From: Paenibacillus sp. MMS20-IR301
GTDB taxonomy: Bacteria; Bacillota; Bacilli; Paenibacillales; Paenibacillaceae
DNA: 64,000 nucleotides
Direction of reading: 5' to 3'
NCBI RefSeq assembly: GCF_032302195.1
Contig: NZ_CP135275.1
Location: forward strand, 2,046,001-2,110,000
Shown one piece after another: positions 16,841-25,472 of this stretch. The notes beneath the pieces were generated by a model. The model saw only the letters and a program-made list of their open reading frames with translations. It searched no databases and was not told the DNA's origin. Position numbers and translations under genes: made by a program. Numbering within the stretch: the first letter of the stretch is position 1; each line of letters begins with the position of its first letter.

Positions 16841-17326
16841 ATGAACATGACGCATTATATGTCCCTGCTGGCGGACAATCAGCCCTGGAATCTGATTCTC
16901 TTCATGGCGATTCCCGTAATTTTTGCCGAGACGATCACCGTAACCGAGTTTATCATTCTGTTCACGAAGAAGCTGAACGGACCGCTCAGAGCCTTCAACC
17001 GGGTATGCAGTATTCTTGCCGGATTATACTTCACCGGAGTTTTCTTATACCTATTCCCTACCGCCTTCATTCCGCTCACCGCCAATGGGGAATGGCATAC
17101 GTGGGTGGATGTGGTTGCAGTAAGCTTTTACTTAAGCGGAGTCCTCTTCCTACTGCCATTAGCACTGCTGGACCTCGGACTGATCGCCCGGAACCGCAGT
17201 GAGGAAAGCAAGCTGAAGCTGCACTTCCTGCTGATCAGCGGCTTCCTGGTCGTTGCTCACATCGCTATGATCTTCGGAATGGTCAATCCGGAAATCATGG
17301 GCGGGATGGCCGGGATGAACCACTAG
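16841..17326 (+). CDS. Small four-helix membrane protein, possibly DUF6803
   Basis: 161 residues, ATG 7 nt behind GGAGG. There are four hydrophobic helices (about 16-36, 50-72, 88-112, 126-146), and the chain ends MGGMAGMNH, a Met/His-rich tail that could bind a metal. I believe this matches the DUF6803 group of small membrane proteins, but I hold that loosely. No function is known to me. It is flanked by unrelated genes and looks monocistronic. Confidence 0.6.
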   Translation: MNMTHYMSLLADNQPWNLILFMAIPVIFAETITVTEFIILFTKKLNGPLRAFNRVCSILAGLYFTGVFLYLFPTAFIPLTANGEWHTWVDVVAVSFYLSGVLFLLPLALLDLGLIARNRSEESKLKLHFLLISGFLVVAHIAMIFGMVNPEIMGGMAGMNH

Positions 17327-17442
17327 AGCATAAGCGTTTATATAAGACGAACTTAGCACATGTTTAATTGGGTCTCCCCCGTCCAAGCAAACCGGACTTG
17401 TCGCGTATATGATTTATTAACGCTTGAGACTGATAGAGACGG

Positions 17443-18123
17443 GTGAGGACAATGAAACTGCTGGAGGTCAAACAAGGATACAGGCTGATTGTCAGCTTGG
17501 GCTTCTCTTGTGCACCGGCAATCAATCTGAAAAGATACGGGTTACGGAAATTTTCGATGCCGCTGGATTGGATGATTTCATACTCACTGACTGATGTTAA
17601 CCGGCTGCTGCGCAGCAGATTTCAGCAGTTCATGGAATTCAGAAATCTGCACAAGCTGGATGAGACCGATTTCCTGCTGGATGACGGGGATCCCGTCTAT
17701 CTGGATAACCTCAGAAGCGATCTATCCCATGCTTATTTCATCAAGGATGCTTCCTATAACATCATCTCTGTTCATGATTTCCCGGTTATACCCGGCCAGG
17801 ACTGGACCGCTGGTTATCCGGCCTACCGTTTGAAGCTGGAGCGCCGGACCCGGCGGTTCTGGAGCCAGCTCATGAGCAGCAGTGATACTTTATTCGTCAG
17901 ATGGTTTGCGGATGCGGACCAGGTCCGGGAGCTGCAGCTGATTTTGACAGCCTTACTTAAGAACAAGAACTTTACGATTCTCATTCTTAATCCTGTACCG
18001 GGACTCAGCACCACACGGGAGGTCGAATGGGGGATTCAGAATGTATGCGTGCTGGAGGTGTCTCCTGATTTGAATGATTACGCCAATTGGGATTATATAT
18101 TACAAGGCATCAGTCTATATTAA
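17443..18123 (+). CDS. DUF1796 putative cysteine peptidase-like protein
   Basis: 226 residues. The N-terminus shows the DUF1796 pattern SLGFSCAPAINLKRYGL followed by PLDWMISY; a conserved Cys and later His-Asp (SVHDFPV) could form a papain-like arrangement. The start is uncertain: GTG at 17443 or ATG at 17452, the latter only 3 nt from GAGG. It has no signal peptide. Its last four bases overlap tail-to-tail with the histidine kinase gene on the other strand. The family has a predicted peptidase fold but, to my knowledge, no proven activity. Confidence 0.7.
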   Translation: MRTMKLLEVKQGYRLIVSLGFSCAPAINLKRYGLRKFSMPLDWMISYSLTDVNRLLRSRFQQFMEFRNLHKLDETDFLLDDGDPVYLDNLRSDLSHAYFIKDASYNIISVHDFPVIPGQDWTAGYPAYRLKLERRTRRFWSQLMSSSDTLFVRWFADADQVRELQLILTALLKNKNFTILILNPVPGLSTTREVEWGIQNVCVLEVSPDLNDYANWDYILQGISLY

Positions 18124-19517
18124 GACTTCATCTCTCTCGGAAAAACCACCTCACAGCGCGTTCCTGCTCCTGCCTTACTTGTGATTTCGATGGTGCCTCC
18201 GAGCAGCTGTGTCAGCTTATTTACGATGGACAGCCCGAGGCCGGAGCCTCCGTATTGCCGTGAACGGGATTTCTCCACCCGGTAAAAACGGTCAAAAATA
18301 TAAGGAAGCTCCGCTTCGGGAATGCCCATCCCCGTATCCTCCACCACCAATACTGCCGCAGCCGGAGCATAGGCCAGGCTCACCCGGATTTCACCCTGCT
18401 CCGTATACCGGACAGCGTTCTCCAGCAGATTCATTATAATTTGCTCCATCCGTTTGCTGTCACCGGGAACATTCCCTTCAGCCTCGCCGCTATAAGCAAC
18501 AGACAGCTCCAGCCCCTTCTCCCTGGCCGTCAGCTCCAGTCTGCGGACTGCCTGATCAAGAATCAGCCGGAGATTAACCTCCTCCAGGTTCAGCGGAATC
18601 CGGCCTTCCTCCATCTTAGCCAGCTCGAACAAATCATCCACCAGATGCTGCATACGGTGTGCCTCCTGACCGATGATGTCCAGATACAGTACTTTCTCCG
18701 CTTCCGTCTCATACAGCCCGTCCTTCACTACTCTGGCATACCCTTGCAGATAAGTGATAGGAGTGCGCAGCTCATGGGAAATATTAGCCAGAAACTCCTG
18801 CCGGGTATCCCTGTAACGCTGCAGATCAACTGCCAGATCATTAATAGCACCTGCAAGGTATCCGATCTCGTCCTTCCCGCGGATGGTGAGACGCGTCTCC
18901 AGCTCGCCTGCAGCGATTTTGCGTGTAGCCTTCTGCATCTGCAGCAGCGGACGCGACAGCAGTCCGGCAATAATCCAAGTGATGCCCAGCGCCAGAATAA
19001 ATGCACCGATACCCGCCAGGAGCAGGATATACCTTACAGAAGCAAGCGACCGCTCCATACTCTCAGTGGAGGACATTACATAAAGTGCAGAGCTGACCCT
19101 CTCCCCGCTCCGGATAGGCTGGCCTGTGACGAAATACCGGTGCCCTTCAGGGTCCTTGTACACAAAGCTCACGGTTTCACCGCCGAATATCACTTTAAGA
19201 TCTCGGGTGCGGAGAAATGCCCTATCCCTGGAATCATGCAAGCCGGAATGCAGGTTCATCTCTCCGCCGGATGAAATGTTAAATATACTGACATTTGAGA
19301 ATTCAGCAAACGTCAGCATCATCTGCTCACCAGCTGATTCCCCGGATCCGGCCATAACCGCGAAATGGGAAGCCAGCTCCCTGGCCTCCGTCTGCATTTC
19401 ATTATAATAAAAGCTGCTGAACATCCGGTCGATCACGATGCCAAGTGTCAGCAAAACTACCAGAAAGACTGAGATAATAACCAGCCCGAGCTTTGTGCCG
19501 ATCCGGTTATGCTTCAT
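18120..19517 (-). CDS. Sensor histidine kinase (HAMP, HisKA)
   Basis: 465 residues: transmembrane helix 1 (about 10-30), extracytoplasmic sensor domain, helix 2 (about 160-182), HAMP, then HisKA with the phospho-acceptor in NISHELRTPITYLQ, and HATPase_c with the N box (NLLENAVRYT), G1 (DTGMGIPEAE) and G2 (GGSGLGLSIV). It overlaps the upstream response regulator gene by 11 nt and forms a two-gene operon with it. The signal is unknown; no transporter or peptidase gene is adjacent to suggest one. Confidence 0.92.
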   Translation of the reverse strand: MKHNRIGTKLGLVIISVFLVVLLTLGIVIDRMFSSFYYNEMQTEARELASHFAVMAGSGESAGEQMMLTFAEFSNVSIFNISSGGEMNLHSGLHDSRDRAFLRTRDLKVIFGGETVSFVYKDPEGHRYFVTGQPIRSGERVSSALYVMSSTESMERSLASVRYILLLAGIGAFILALGITWIIAGLLSRPLLQMQKATRKIAAGELETRLTIRGKDEIGYLAGAINDLAVDLQRYRDTRQEFLANISHELRTPITYLQGYARVVKDGLYETEAEKVLYLDIIGQEAHRMQHLVDDLFELAKMEEGRIPLNLEEVNLRLILDQAVRRLELTAREKGLELSVAYSGEAEGNVPGDSKRMEQIIMNLLENAVRYTEQGEIRVSLAYAPAAAVLVVEDTGMGIPEAELPYIFDRFYRVEKSRSRQYGGSGLGLSIVNKLTQLLGGTIEITSKAGAGTRCEVVFPREMKS

Positions 19518-20229
19518 CGTGAATACCTGCTGCCTGAAACTTATAGCCTAGGCCCCATACGGTTTGTACCGGATTGTAAGGCAAGCCCGCCTTGTGTATT
19601 TTTTCGCGTATATTCTTGATATGGGTATCCACGACCCGCGTTTCACCCCCATAATCGTTCCCCCACAGCCGCTCGACAAGCTCCTCCCGGGTGAATACCC
19701 GTCTGCCGCCGCGGGCAAGCAGGGTCAGCAGATCAAATTCCTTCAGTGTAAAATCAATATTTCTCTCCTCAACCCTCACTACGCGTGACTCCGGGTAAAT
19801 CCGCAAGCCGGGGTACTCTAATAACTCCTCTCGCAGAGGCAGTGCCTGAGTCAGCGCGGAGCGGCGCAGCAGGGAGTGAATCCTTGCCAGCAATTCTTCC
19901 GGCTCAAACGGCTTAGTGAGATAATCATCCGCACCGATGCCCAGCCCCTGCACCTTATCCTTAATCTCCGAGCGTGCAGTAAGCATCAGGATAGGAAGCT
20001 GGCTCTGCTCCCGGACCGCCCGGCAGACCTCCCAGCCGTCCATATCGGGCATCATGACATCCAGCAGAATCAAGTCAAGTCTATGCTGCGTGAGCATGGA
20101 GACCGCTTCGTGCCCGGTGGCCGCCTCTTTGACGGCAAAGCCCTCCTTCTGCAAATAAATCCGCAGCAGGTTCCGCATGTTCCATTCATCGTCAACGATT
20201 AATATTTGTACTTTGGACAAGTTGTTCAC
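19507..20229 (-). CDS. OmpR-family response regulator
   Basis: 240 residues. The receiver domain (about 8-122) has the acidic pair DDE, the phosphorylated Asp in LILLDVMMPDMDGWEV, Thr in LMLTARS and Lys in DDYLTKPFEPEE. The C-terminal winged helix (Trans_reg_C, about 140-232) has RVVDTHIKNIREKI and VWGLGYKF. It is the partner of the overlapping kinase gene downstream. Confidence 0.93.
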   Translation of the reverse strand: MNNLSKVQILIVDDEWNMRNLLRIYLQKEGFAVKEAATGHEAVSMLTQHRLDLILLDVMMPDMDGWEVCRAVREQSQLPILMLTARSEIKDKVQGLGIGADDYLTKPFEPEELLARIHSLLRRSALTQALPLREELLEYPGLRIYPESRVVRVEERNIDFTLKEFDLLTLLARGGRRVFTREELVERLWGNDYGGETRVVDTHIKNIREKIHKAGLPYNPVQTVWGLGYKFQAAGIHDEA

Positions 20230-20248
20230 CCTTTAATGATTGCTGAAG

Positions 20249-20737
20249 TCAGAATATATAGAAGATGAGGCCCTTATCCTCGGCTGCAGCCTGGCTGAAG
20301 AAGCGCCGGATCTCCTTATAATGTTGAAGCATATAGGCAAAGAATTCTTCCTGGTCCTCTTCAGCACCCGTTTCAGGCTCAAGCGGATAGACCTCATCCT
20401 CAACCATGGCCGGAAAATCATACCGCAGCCGGAGCTGCTCTTCATTCAGCTCTGACATCGCCTGAAGCGCTTCACCAACTTGCCCGGCACGCAAGTAAAA
20501 TGCCCCGATTGAACCGAACTCGATTCCCTGGTCTAACATCATCGGAACAATATAGCCCAAAGGGGCGGCTCCATCGGAAATATCTCCGCAGAGCAGATAG
20601 TGGATCGCCTCCCAGGAACGGTCAATGTCAAGTCCGGGATAATCGTCTATTGTCAAACTCTCCAGTGCAAGGTCACCTGCTGCAATTTGCTGCACCAGAT
20701 TGTCATCCATAGCGAAGTAGTAACCGTACATGCCCAT
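20249..20737 (-). CDS. DUF1877 (YfbM-like) protein
   Basis: 162 residues. Family features are visible: MGMYGYYFAMDDNLVQQI, then LDIDRSWEAIHYLLCG and a C-terminal region ending in an aromatic/acidic stretch (KGLIFYIF). These are small cytoplasmic proteins of unknown role, often scattered among genomic accessory genes. It sits just upstream of the two-component pair on the same strand (about 20 nt), so it could be co-transcribed with it. No function is assigned. Confidence 0.75.
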   Translation of the reverse strand: MGMYGYYFAMDDNLVQQIAAGDLALESLTIDDYPGLDIDRSWEAIHYLLCGDISDGAAPLGYIVPMMLDQGIEFGSIGAFYLRAGQVGEALQAMSELNEEQLRLRYDFPAMVEDEVYPLEPETGAEEDQEEFFAYMLQHYKEIRRFFSQAAAEDKGLIFYIF

Positions 20738-20821
20738 TCTCTCATCCTTCTTTCTTTGTTTAGTAGTGACTATTCTGATATATCAAATGTAACATCCGGT
20801 AATTGTATAATTCAAGGTACA

Positions 20822-20852
20822 CAGAGAACCCGCGCCGGGCGCGGGTTCTCTG
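20822..20852. repeat. Perfect 15-bp inverted repeat, one-base loop
   Basis: CAGAGAACCCGCGCC and its exact reverse complement flank a single G. It lies 50 nt past the GH64 stop (minus strand). There is no T-run on either side, so it is either a U-poor terminator/mRNA-stabilising hairpin for the GH64 transcript or a protein-binding site. Confidence 0.6.
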
Positions 20853-20902
20853 GGGGAGCAGCCTCATGACCAATGTATCAACTTTCAATAACTCTTCTAC
20901 GC

Positions 20903-22261
20903 TTACCAGGCCACACGGATAATCAGGCCTTTAGGGTCGCCGACTTCCAGATAAGCCGCCTGGCCGTTGACATCATCATACGGGAAGCCGTAAGCAAGCC
21001 CGCTGATGCTGTGGTCATGCCAGAATTTCGCGTAATAGTTGGCAGGCGCCGCGTTGTAGTAATTGGCGACATTGTTCCAGTTGCTGGTGGTGTAGACATG
21101 ACGGTTAATTGCTGCAGCGGTAGCGGCATCCGTCAAAGCACCGTCACAGCGGAGAATATCCTGTGTGTTATAGCTGGAATAACCGGCGAAATAGTTCGCG
21201 TTGGCCCCGCCGGCCTTAAACGAACCGTGAATAGGAGCAATAATGCGGTATGGCGCCTGGTCGGTTGCCAGGGACTTGAAGGCTGCAGGCACTTCATTCT
21301 GGTATTTCGTGAACAGTCCGGCGCGGGTCTCCGATTCAAACTCCCCTACTGTTTTGTCATATCCGCCTGAGAGGCTCACCAGCCGGTGCTGAATCGGGAA
21401 TCCGAAACCGTCCACACGGGTCGTATTGCCGTGATAACCGGTGGCATCCACTGTAAATTCAACGAAATCGAAATAAATGTTACGGTTCGGATCAGAGGTG
21501 TTATTGAAATCCGGTCCGGCAAAGCCGTCGTCATAAGTCTTGATATACAGTGGGGTACCTACACTGAGGAACATGCGGCCGGAGGTGATTTTCGGCAGAT
21601 TCACCCAGGAAGCCTGGCTGACGGTATGATAGACATTAGCGTAATTTACACCGTTTTTGGTCAAATGTCCGGAGGCATCGTTCAGCGCATTCGAGATTGG
21701 CAGCAGATTACCGTTCAGGTCAAGATAGCTCCATTTGCCGTTAGCCGGGTTAATGCCAAGAATTCCCCAATATACCTGGCTGTCAGAGTAAGCGCCTGAG
21801 GTTCCGTTCATAATCTTCAGCGACAGAGAGCCGGCCGGTGCTGCCGGTATGGAGGATGCGGTAATGGAATAGATCGAAGCAGAGGTGCCTGATGGCGGTG
21901 TGGTCGGCGCAGTTCCGGCCGTGTACGTGAACCAGCCGGTATCATAAGCCGGTGTTCCATTGTTGTACGTGAAGAAATAAGTGAGAGCGGTGCCGCCGGG
22001 CACCCCTGTTACCGTTTGTTCATAACGCGATTTAACGTTGTTATAAGTCATCCGGTAGTCTAGCTGAGTCCCGGAATTCACCTTATAATGGACATCAACC
22101 CAGCTGGTGCTTACCGTGGATTTGAACCACAGGGTTGCAGTGCTCCCCGACAAATCAACCCCTTGGGTATAATCCGCGGCAGCAGCTTTGGAACCAAACA
22201 TAGGCAGGCATAAGAGCAGAAGTACAAACGCAAGCATGGACATTAGCCATCTTTTTCTCAT
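20903..22261 (-). CDS. Secreted GH64 beta-1,3-glucanase with N-terminal carbohydrate-binding module
   Basis: 452 residues. A signal peptide (1 to about 28, ending SKAAAA) precedes a small beta-sandwich of about 85 residues (WFKSTVSTSWVDVHYKVN), like CBM56/starch-binding modules, then a Thr/Pro linker. The C-terminal region (about 130-452) matches the thaumatin-like GH64 fold (IYFDFVEFTVD, FGFPIQHRLVS, FAGYSSYNTQDILRCDGALT). GH64 enzymes cleave beta-1,3-glucan, for example from fungal walls, releasing oligosaccharides. The ribosome site is GGGAGG. A TATAAT box with a cre-like site just behind it suggests catabolite repression. Confidence 0.88.
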   Translation of the reverse strand: MRKRWLMSMLAFVLLLLCLPMFGSKAAAADYTQGVDLSGSTATLWFKSTVSTSWVDVHYKVNSGTQLDYRMTYNNVKSRYEQTVTGVPGGTALTYFFTYNNGTPAYDTGWFTYTAGTAPTTPPSGTSASIYSITASSIPAAPAGSLSLKIMNGTSGAYSDSQVYWGILGINPANGKWSYLDLNGNLLPISNALNDASGHLTKNGVNYANVYHTVSQASWVNLPKITSGRMFLSVGTPLYIKTYDDGFAGPDFNNTSDPNRNIYFDFVEFTVDATGYHGNTTRVDGFGFPIQHRLVSLSGGYDKTVGEFESETRAGLFTKYQNEVPAAFKSLATDQAPYRIIAPIHGSFKAGGANANYFAGYSSYNTQDILRCDGALTDAATAAAINRHVYTTSNWNNVANYYNAAPANYYAKFWHDHSISGLAYGFPYDDVNGQAAYLEVGDPKGLIIRVAW

Positions 22262-22364
22262 CTTAATTATTCCTCCCGAAGAAATAGTAGTGAAGCAAAC
22301 AGCTTTGCCGAAGAACTGAAGCCTCCCCTCCTCTCATGAGAAATTTGCTATCGCATTACTCTGT

Positions 22365-22378
22365 TGTATCCGCTTACA
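22365..22378 (-). promoter_or_regulatory. cre-like site (CcpA) in the GH64 leader
   Basis: Minus strand TGTAAGCGGATACA fits the cre core TGNAANCGNNNNCA. It begins 7 nt after a TATAAT (22385-22390), a position where bound CcpA would block transcription. The -35 of that promoter is poor. Confidence 0.5.
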
Positions 22379-22498
22379 GATATGATTATAGTAGCCGATT
22401 TCCTGATTTAGTAGGCTTGGAATTTCGGGTTTGCAGCTCCATATTTTGGTTTTATCCTTCAAAAAGTACCACTTCAGCCGAAAAACGCTGCAAAAATA

Positions 22499-22546
22499 GA
22501 AAAAAGCCTTTAATCCCCAGAAGTCAGGTGATTAAAGGCTTTTTGC
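22499..22546. terminator. Bidirectional terminator after msrA
   Basis: AAAAAGCCTTTAATC and GATTAAAGGCTTTTT arms around a 14-nt loop, with A and T runs on both sides. It serves msrA on the minus strand. The rest of the GH64-msrA gap holds only the GH64 promoter region. Confidence 0.85.
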
Positions 22547-22570
22547 AAGAGAAAGCTTATCAAATCAGCT

Positions 22571-23083
22571 TTACCAATGCTTCGATATAAATGTATCCCG
22601 GCCGGACTGCTCGCGGTCCTCTTTATAGTGCTTCGGATTCTTCTTATGGTAATCCTGATGATAGTCCTCTGCGGGATAAAACTGCGGTGCAGGCACAATC
22701 TCCGTCACTACCGGAAGCTCAAACCTTCCGCTGACTGCTACCTGATCACGTGAAGCCTGTGCAGCCGCCCGCTGTTCTTCATTATAGTAGAATACCGCCG
22801 TACGGTACTGCGTTCCCCGGTCCTGAAACTGCCCGCCGTCATCCGTCGGATCAATCTGCGGCCAGAACAGCTCCAGCAGCCGTTCATACGGGAACAATGC
22901 CGGATCAAATGTTATTTGTACCACTTCATAATGTCCGGTTGTTCCTGTCTTCACCTGCTCATACGTCGGATTCTCCACAGTACCTCCGGCATAGCCCGAC
23001 ACAATTCCATGAATTCCGGGCAGCTCTTCAAACGGTGTAACCATGCACCAGAAGCAGCCTCCGGCAAACATTGCCTGTTCCAT
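22571..23083 (-). CDS. msrA: Peptide methionine-S-sulfoxide reductase MsrA
   Basis: 170 residues from the ATG at 23083, which stands 7 nt behind AGGGAG; an upstream ATG at 23131 lacks such a site. The catalytic motif AGGCFWCM is at the N-terminus (about 6-13), followed by the usual SGYAGGTVENPTYEQV and the C-terminal DYHQDYHKKNP. It reduces the S-form of methionine sulfoxide in proteins and free methionine using thioredoxin. No msrB is adjacent or fused. Confidence 0.95.
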   Translation of the reverse strand: MEQAMFAGGCFWCMVTPFEELPGIHGIVSGYAGGTVENPTYEQVKTGTTGHYEVVQITFDPALFPYERLLELFWPQIDPTDDGGQFQDRGTQYRTAVFYYNEEQRAAAQASRDQVAVSGRFELPVVTEIVPAPQFYPAEDYHQDYHKKNPKHYKEDREQSGRDTFISKHW

Positions 23084-23212
23084 AACTTTACTCCCTCTCC
23101 CGTCTCTTATCTGCCTAGCTGTAAATTGCACATGTATTGAAGATAAGGCTTGAAGTTTATAATGTCAATTTGAGAACAAGGATATAGTGATCTGCAGATT
23201 AGGCAGACCTCA

Positions 23213-23638
23213 CTATTTCAGGCCTTTAACCATCCGGACATGCGGAATTCCATCCTCCATGAAAACAGGTGAGTCCGTTACATACCCCAGCTTCTGATAA
23301 AAGCCTTCGGCCTGCTTCTGGCCGTGAAGCTTAGCCTGAGCCAGCCCTTTGTCAGCAGCCATAGCCTCCAGTGTACTGATGATTACCGTCCCGAGCCCGC
23401 TGGAGCGGTACGGGGCAAGCAGACAAATCCGCTCCAGCTTGGCCCATCCGTCTACAACCCGTAATCTGGCTGTACCTACAGGAGCATTCTCCTGATAGAT
23501 CAAGATATGCTCCGCCTCCTGCTCATACTGGTCGAATTCATCTGCCAGCGGTACCCCCTGCTCCTCTACGAATACCTCGCGTCTGATTCTGAATGCCTCC
23601 TGCAGTCCTGCTTCGTCTGTAATATGCTCTACCCGCAT
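23213..23638 (-). CDS. YjcF/ElaA-type GNAT acetyltransferase
   Basis: 141 residues from the ATG at 23638, 7 nt behind AAGGAG; the longer frame runs back into the TetR gene and is not credible. The family pattern is clear: AFRIRREVFVEEQGVPLADE near the N-terminus, RICLLAPYRSSGLGTVI for acetyl-CoA, and a C-terminal GFYQKLGYV. The gene begins 20 nt after the TetR stop, so the two form an operon under the palindrome at 24248. The substrate is unknown. Confidence 0.85.
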   Translation of the reverse strand: MRVEHITDEAGLQEAFRIRREVFVEEQGVPLADEFDQYEQEAEHILIYQENAPVGTARLRVVDGWAKLERICLLAPYRSSGLGTVIISTLEAMAADKGLAQAKLHGQKQAEGFYQKLGYVTDSPVFMEDGIPHVRMVKGLK

Positions 23639-23657
23639 CCCCGTGCTCCTTCTCATC

Positions 23658-24239
23658 CTAAGATTGTTTAATTCCGGCCCAGAATATTTCCCAGATATCC
23701 GCCAGACGCCGTTCAAATTCCTCCTGCCCGTAGAAAAACATCTGCATGGCAATCCCGTCCAGCAGACAATAAAAGGCCGGAAGCAGACTGTCCGCCTGCT
23801 GCTGCCGGATTACACCGGTGCTCATCCCCTGCTCAAAGATCGCCCGGTACAATTTCGCAGACCGCTGCTCCATAAGCGCAATCTGCTCCTCCAGCAGTTC
23901 TTTGAAGAAGGGCGGCGGAAACTGCACAGCCATCTTGTAAAATGCGGTCAGCACCGGCTGCTCCAGCTTGTAATAGTAGTTTCTGTAGACAATTTCTCGC
24001 AGCTTCATCTCTACTGGGTTATCGCTGATCTGGTGATAGAGCTGTTCCAGAAAATCATAATAATGCCGGGCCATTTCATGAAAGGCAGCCATGAACAAAT
24101 CCTCTTTCCGGGGATAATAGGTTGCAATTGATTGCTTCCTGATCCCTACAGCCTGGGCGATGCCAGCCAGCGAAGCTCCCTCGAAGCCCTTCACGGCAAA
24201 CTGCTCACATGCCGCCTGCAAAATAGCATTTGCGGTCAT
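23658..24239 (-). CDS. TetR-family repressor
   Basis: 193 residues from the ATG at 24239, just behind AGGAGG. The N-terminal helix-turn-helix is typical (FAVKGFEGASLAGIAQAVGI, then IATYYPRKEDLF), and the C-terminal ligand domain is helical. A perfect 18-bp palindrome overlaps its ribosome site, which points to autorepression and to control of the acetyltransferase gene behind it. The ligand is unknown. Confidence 0.9.
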   Translation of the reverse strand: MTANAILQAACEQFAVKGFEGASLAGIAQAVGIRKQSIATYYPRKEDLFMAAFHEMARHYYDFLEQLYHQISDNPVEMKLREIVYRNYYYKLEQPVLTAFYKMAVQFPPPFFKELLEEQIALMEQRSAKLYRAIFEQGMSTGVIRQQQADSLLPAFYCLLDGIAMQMFFYGQEEFERRLADIWEIFWAGIKQS

Positions 24240-24247
24240 AACACACC

Positions 24248-24265
24248 TCCTGACGATCGTCAGGA
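24248..24265. promoter_or_regulatory. 18-bp palindromic operator for the TetR regulator
   Basis: TCCTGACGATCGTCAGGA is a perfect palindrome containing TGAC-N4-GTCA. It overlaps the Shine-Dalgarno of the TetR gene and is the natural autoregulatory site. Confidence 0.7.
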
Positions 24266-24408
24266 AATTATCACACATGCCTGCGGATTTGTCAATTGCG
24301 GGGAAGCAAATTTAGCGCGTAAAAATCGGTGAATAAAACAAAATAAAGCTGCCCCTGCCGCAATTAGTCTGCAGCCGGAACAGCCCCGCTTGGGATTCCC
24401 CATATATT

Positions 24409-25434
24409 TTACAAGTGTTGTCCTGACGCCACTTCACGCCGGCTCTCCGATGATCTATAGATTCCGGCGATCAGCTCCAGCGCCTTAATAGCTTCCACTC
24501 CATCAATCCAGAACTTGCGGCCATCGCGAATATGGGCATAGAAGTCGTGAATGAGTCTGGAGTGGCCGGTGCCCCAATACGATTTGCCTCCGGTACTTAC
24601 CGCAGGCGGCTCACTGAGCAGCGTCTCCTGGCCGTCCTTCCAGAGATACAGGCAGTCCCGGCGCTGGAGCAGCGTCCCTTCCTGAAACACAAGTTCCAGC
24701 TCCACCGGTGAGTTCACCGCATAGGCATTTGTACCATAGAACAGTCCGCGCACACCATTCTTGAAGGTAAAGCAGGCATGGGCACTGTCCTCTACTTCAA
24801 TAACCTGATCCAGTACATCCGTAGTTACACTGCCTTGCACAGCACTGATCTCACCGCCGAACCATTGCAGCAGATCCAGGGTATGAATCGTCTGATTCAT
24901 CAGTACCCCGCCGCCCTCGGTAGCCCAGCGCCCTCTCCAGCTGCTGTTCCTGTAGTACTCCTCACTCCGCGTCCAGGTCACAATCCCTTTCATACAGAGC
25001 AGCTTCCCCAGACTGCCGGCACTGATAATCTCCTTAATCCGCATCGAAGGATCATTGTAGCGGTTCTGAAAGACAACACCCAGCTGTCCTGCTGAATGCT
25101 CAGCCGCATCCAGAATCATCCGGGCCGAGGGAACATCATGCGCCAGCGGCTTCTCGGTGAGTACATGCTTGCCGGCCTTAAGCAAATCTACGGCCATCCG
25201 GGCATGCAGATGATGAGGTGTACAGAGATGAACCATGCTGATATCTCTCCGTTCCAGAAGCTCCCTGTAATCCGTCAAGCCTTCACACCCGTAAGTTTGT
25301 GCCGTTTGTACAGCCTGAACGGGGTCACTGTCCGCCACAGCCAGCAGCTGTACATTCTCCATTGATGCAATCGCACCCGCATGCAGCGGGGAAATCGCTC
25401 CGCAGCCAATAATAGCTGCCCCAAGCGTATTCAT
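24409..25434 (-). CDS. Gfo/Idh/MocA-family oxidoreductase (third of the cluster)
   Basis: 341 residues from the ATG at 25434, 6 nt behind GGAAGGTGG; the open frame extends further into the neighbour but without a site. The Rossmann motif AAIIGCGAISPLHA is at the N-terminus, the catalytic EKPLA Lys motif near residue 95, and the C-terminal alpha/beta domain carries a His-rich turn (NQTIHTLDLLQWFGG). It would oxidise or reduce a sugar or cyclitol with NAD(P). It is last in a four-gene operon with two paralogues and a TIM-barrel isomerase. Confidence 0.9.
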   Translation of the reverse strand: MNTLGAAIIGCGAISPLHAGAIASMENVQLLAVADSDPVQAVQTAQTYGCEGLTDYRELLERRDISMVHLCTPHHLHARMAVDLLKAGKHVLTEKPLAHDVPSARMILDAAEHSAGQLGVVFQNRYNDPSMRIKEIISAGSLGKLLCMKGIVTWTRSEEYYRNSSWRGRWATEGGGVLMNQTIHTLDLLQWFGGEISAVQGSVTTDVLDQVIEVEDSAHACFTFKNGVRGLFYGTNAYAVNSPVELELVFQEGTLLQRRDCLYLWKDGQETLLSEPPAVSTGGKSYWGTGHSRLIHDFYAHIRDGRKFWIDGVEAIKALELIAGIYRSSESRREVASGQHL

Positions 25435-25472
25435 GATATCCACCTTCCATTCTTCCGGCAGCTGCATTCCTG

